A DNA stretch of 64,000 nucleotides, taken from DASSUW01 sp963789005 (GTDB taxonomy: Bacteria > Actinomycetota > Thermoleophilia > Solirubrobacterales > Solirubrobacteraceae). Position numbers and translations under genes: made by a program. Of the stretch, positions 61,876 through 64,000 are shown in pieces. The notes under the pieces were generated by a model. The model was given only the letters and a program-made list of their open reading frames with translations. It was not told the DNA's origin and searched no databases. Location of the stretch: positions 496,001-560,000 of the forward strand of contig CAWBIZ010000011.1 of the NCBI GenBank assembly GCA_963789005.1, given 5' to 3'. How positions within the stretch are numbered: the first letter of the stretch is position 1; every line of letters starts with the position of its first letter.

Positions 61876-62987
61876 GGTTCGTCGACGAGTTCCGCGACGG
61901 CGCGCTCGGCCAGAAGGTGGCGGCGCAGATCCTCGGCGTGGTCGAGCCCGGGCGCCACTACAAGGTGATGGAGGTCTGCGGCGGCCACACCCATTCGATC
62001 TATCGCTACGGGGTCGACGACCTGCTGCCGGAGAACGTCGAGCTCGTGCACGGCCCGGGCTGCCCGGTGTGCGTGATCCCGATGGGGCGCGTCGACGACG
62101 GGATCGCGATCGCGCGCGAGCCGGGCGTGATCTTCACCTGCTTCGGCGACATGCTGCGGGTGCCGGGCTCGGACGGCACGCTGCTCGACGCCAAGGCCCG
62201 CGGCGCCGACATCCGGATGGTCTACTCGCCGCTCGACGCGCTGCGGATCGCCAAGGCCGAGCCCGACCGCGAGGTCGTGTTCTTCGCGATCGGGTTCGAG
62301 ACCACCGCCCCGTCGACCGCGCTCACGCTCATGCGCGCCCGCGCCGAGGGCGTGACGAACTTCACCTGCATGTGCAACCACGTGACGATCGTGCCGCCGC
62401 TGCGGGCGCTGCTCGAGTCACCCGACCTGCGGCTCGACGGCTTCATCGGCCCCGGCCACGTGTCCACGGTCGTGGGTGCGCGGCCGTTCGAGTTCATCCC
62501 CGCCGACTACGGGCGGCCGGTCGTGATCGCCGGCTTCGAGCCGCTCGACATCCTGCACGCGATCCACATGATCCTCGCCCAGCTCGGCGAGGGGCGCTGC
62601 GAGGTCGAGAACCAGTACACGCGCGTGGTGCCGTACGAGGGCAACCCGGCCGCGCTGCGCGCGATGGCCGAGGTGTTCGCGCTGCGGCCGCACTTCGAGT
62701 GGCGCGGGCTGGGGTTCATCTCGCAATCGGCGCTGCGGCTCTCGGACGCGTATGCGGAGCTCGACGCCGAGCGCCGGTTCTCGGTGCCCGGCGTGCGCGT
62801 CGCCGACCCCAAGGCGTGTCAGTGCGGCGAGGTGCTCAAGGGCGTCATCAAGCCGTGGGAGTGCAAGGTGTTCGGCACCGCGTGCACGCCGGAGCACGCG
62901 ATCGGCACCTGCATGGTCTCGCCGGAGGGCGCCTGCGCGGCGTATTACAACTACGGCCGCTTCGCGCGTGAGAAGGAGGTCGTGTGA
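61872..62987 (+). CDS. hypD: Hydrogenase maturation protein HypD
   Basis: A 371-residue iron-sulfur protein that assembles the Fe(CN)2CO unit with HypC. VMEVCGGHTHSIYRYG, LVHGPGCPVCVIPMGRVDDG (catalytic cysteines), FFAIGFETTAPSTALTL, TCMCNHVTIVPPLRAL, IGPGHVSTVVGARPF and the cluster-binding CQCGEV, KVFGTACTPEHAIGTCMVS are all present. GTG start coupled to the preceding gene. Confidence 0.95.
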   Translation: MRFVDEFRDGALGQKVAAQILGVVEPGRHYKVMEVCGGHTHSIYRYGVDDLLPENVELVHGPGCPVCVIPMGRVDDGIAIAREPGVIFTCFGDMLRVPGSDGTLLDAKARGADIRMVYSPLDALRIAKAEPDREVVFFAIGFETTAPSTALTLMRARAEGVTNFTCMCNHVTIVPPLRALLESPDLRLDGFIGPGHVSTVVGARPFEFIPADYGRPVVIAGFEPLDILHAIHMILAQLGEGRCEVENQYTRVVPYEGNPAALRAMAEVFALRPHFEWRGLGFISQSALRLSDAYAELDAERRFSVPGVRVADPKACQCGEVLKGVIKPWECKVFGTACTPEHAIGTCMVSPEGACAAYYNYGRFAREKEVV

Positions 62988-64000
62988 CGGTCTCCCAGCG
63001 CGAGGAGCGGATCCTCGGGATCATCGAGACCGCGCGCGCGAAGCGCCCGCGCTTCAAGGACGAGCGGATCACGATGGCCCACGGCGCCGGCGGCAAGGCG
63101 ACGCAGACGCTGATCGAGGGGCTGCTGGCACCTGCCTTCGGCCTCGACGAGCTGGCCGACGCCGCGATCGTCGGCGACGGGATCGCGCTCACGACCGACT
63201 CGTTCGTGGTCAAGCCGCTGCGCTTCCCGGGCGGCTCGATCGGCGAGCTGGCGATCAACGGCACGGTCAACGACCTCGCGGTGGCGGGTGCGCGGCCACT
63301 GGCTCTGAGCCTGGCCTTGATCCTCGAGGAAGGGCTCGACTCGGCGATTCTGCGCGAGGAGGTCGCGGCGATGGCGGCGGCGGCGGCCGCCGCCGGCGTG
63401 CAGATCGCCAGTGGCGACACCAAGGTCGTCGAGCGCGGCCACGCCGACGGCATGTACGTGTGCACGACCGGCGTCGGCCTGCGCGACCCGCGCGCCGAGC
63501 TCTCGCCGGGCGCGGTGCGGCCCGGCGACCGTGTGCTCGTGTCGGGCTCGATCGGCGAGCACGGCACCGCGATCATGCTCGCCCGCGGCGACCTCGGGCT
63601 CGACGCCGACATCGAGTCGGACACGTGCTCGCTGTGGCCCGCCGTGGACGCGATGCTCGGTCCGGACGTCCACTGCATGCGCGACGCGACGCGCGGCGGC
63701 GTGGCGTCGGTGCTGAACGAGATCGCGCGCGCGGCGGGCGTGGCGATCGTGGTTCGCGAGGGCGACGTCCCCGTCGACCCGGCGGTGGCGGGCGCCGCCG
63801 AGCTGCTGGGAATCGACCCCATGTACGTCGCGAACGAGGGCAAGCTGGTGGCCTTCGTCGCGCCCGAGGCGGCGGACGAGGTGCTGGCCGCGCTGCGCGC
63901 CGTCCACGGCTGCGAGCAGGCGGCGGAGATCGGAGAGGTCAGGACCGAGCCCACGGGCATGGTCCTGGTGGAGACGGCATTCGGAGGGCGGAGGGTCATG
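62984..64000 (+). CDS. hypE: Hydrogenase maturation protein HypE, C-terminus missing
   Basis: The visible 339 residues start at a GTG overlapping the hypD stop. ITMAHGAGGKATQTLIEGLL, TDSFVVKPLRFPGGSIGELA and CMRDATRGGVASVLNEIARA define HypE, which turns a carbamoyl on its C-terminal cysteine into cyanide for the hydrogenase. The last in-window residues are GGRRVM; the final stretch carrying that cysteine (usually PRIC) lies beyond the edge. Confidence 0.93.
   Translation, partial: MTVSQREERILGIIETARAKRPRFKDERITMAHGAGGKATQTLIEGLLAPAFGLDELADAAIVGDGIALTTDSFVVKPLRFPGGSIGELAINGTVNDLAVAGARPLALSLALILEEGLDSAILREEVAAMAAAAAAAGVQIASGDTKVVERGHADGMYVCTTGVGLRDPRAELSPGAVRPGDRVLVSGSIGEHGTAIMLARGDLGLDADIESDTCSLWPAVDAMLGPDVHCMRDATRGGVASVLNEIARAAGVAIVVREGDVPVDPAVAGAAELLGIDPMYVANEGKLVAFVAPEAADEVLAALRAVHGCEQAAEIGEVRTEPTGMVLVETAFGGRRVM

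Overview
The window is very GC-rich, densely coded, mostly bacterial housekeeping DNA, apparently from an actinobacterium of the Solirubrobacterales/Thermoleophilia type. That placement is an inference. It rests on base composition, many GTG starts, near-absence of Shine-Dalgarno sites in favour of TANNNT boxes 6-10 bases before start codons, and small secreted or anchored protein families typical of that group. I saw no rRNA, tRNA, CRISPR array, insertion sequence or phage. No gap between genes exceeds about 120 bases, so there is no long empty stretch to describe.

Layout. 1-2.1 kb: start of pyruvate kinase and a NarL-type two-component pair. 2.1-5.4 kb: M29 aminopeptidase, a VapBC toxin-antitoxin pair with two small downstream ORFs, and an MBL-fold hydrolase. 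5.4-9.8 kb: metF, a secreted LVIVD-type protein, a YgjP-like metallopeptidase and a frameshifted anchored protein. 9.8-14.1 kb: SSI-like lipoprotein, GAF/PAS sensor, PAS-GGDEF-EAL protein and a GNAT. 14.1-16.6 kb: citrate synthase and dCTP deaminase. 16.7-20.6 kb: a STAND ATPase fused to a winged helix, a methyltransferase and a PfkB kinase. 20.6-30.5 kb: DEAD helicase, cyclophilin, aldehyde dehydrogenase, APH-type kinase, secreted glycosidase-like protein, SixA, M20 peptidase, peroxiredoxin and an Fpg/Nei glycosylase (frameshifted). 30-36 kb: MarR with an FMN-binding protein, EamA exporter with an Lrp regulator, and several membrane and CBS proteins.

36-44 kb is an acetate/short-chain-acid uptake region. 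A LytS/LytTR sensor pair with its own DUF485 and Na+/solute symporter faces a second, intact DUF485-ActP-Acs operon. The sensor kinase and first symporter carry single-base insertions. 44-55 kb holds secreted calcium-binding-type proteins, 3-hydroxybutyrate dehydrogenase, an acyl-CoA synthetase, a TgpA-type transglutaminase, a tandem ThyX protein, a flavin oxidase and a pilin-anchored protein. 55-61.3 kb encodes the membrane arm of complex I (nuoJKLMN, no nuoA-I alongside). 61.4-64 kb begins a divergent [NiFe]-hydrogenase maturation operon (two hypC-type genes, hypD, hypE), cut off by the window end.

How the genes fit together: actP, acs, the acyl-CoA synthetase, citrate synthase and hydroxybutyrate dehydrogenase point to growth on short organic acids. 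hyp genes next to nuo subunits suggest hydrogen oxidation may feed the respiratory chain, but no hydrogenase structural gene is visible. I found no clear undescribed multi-gene system. The most unusual items are the tandem ThyX protein with complementary motif losses, the STAND-winged-helix regulator, twin MarR operators, divergent promoters sharing one TA step, and a cluster of same-sign frameshifts.
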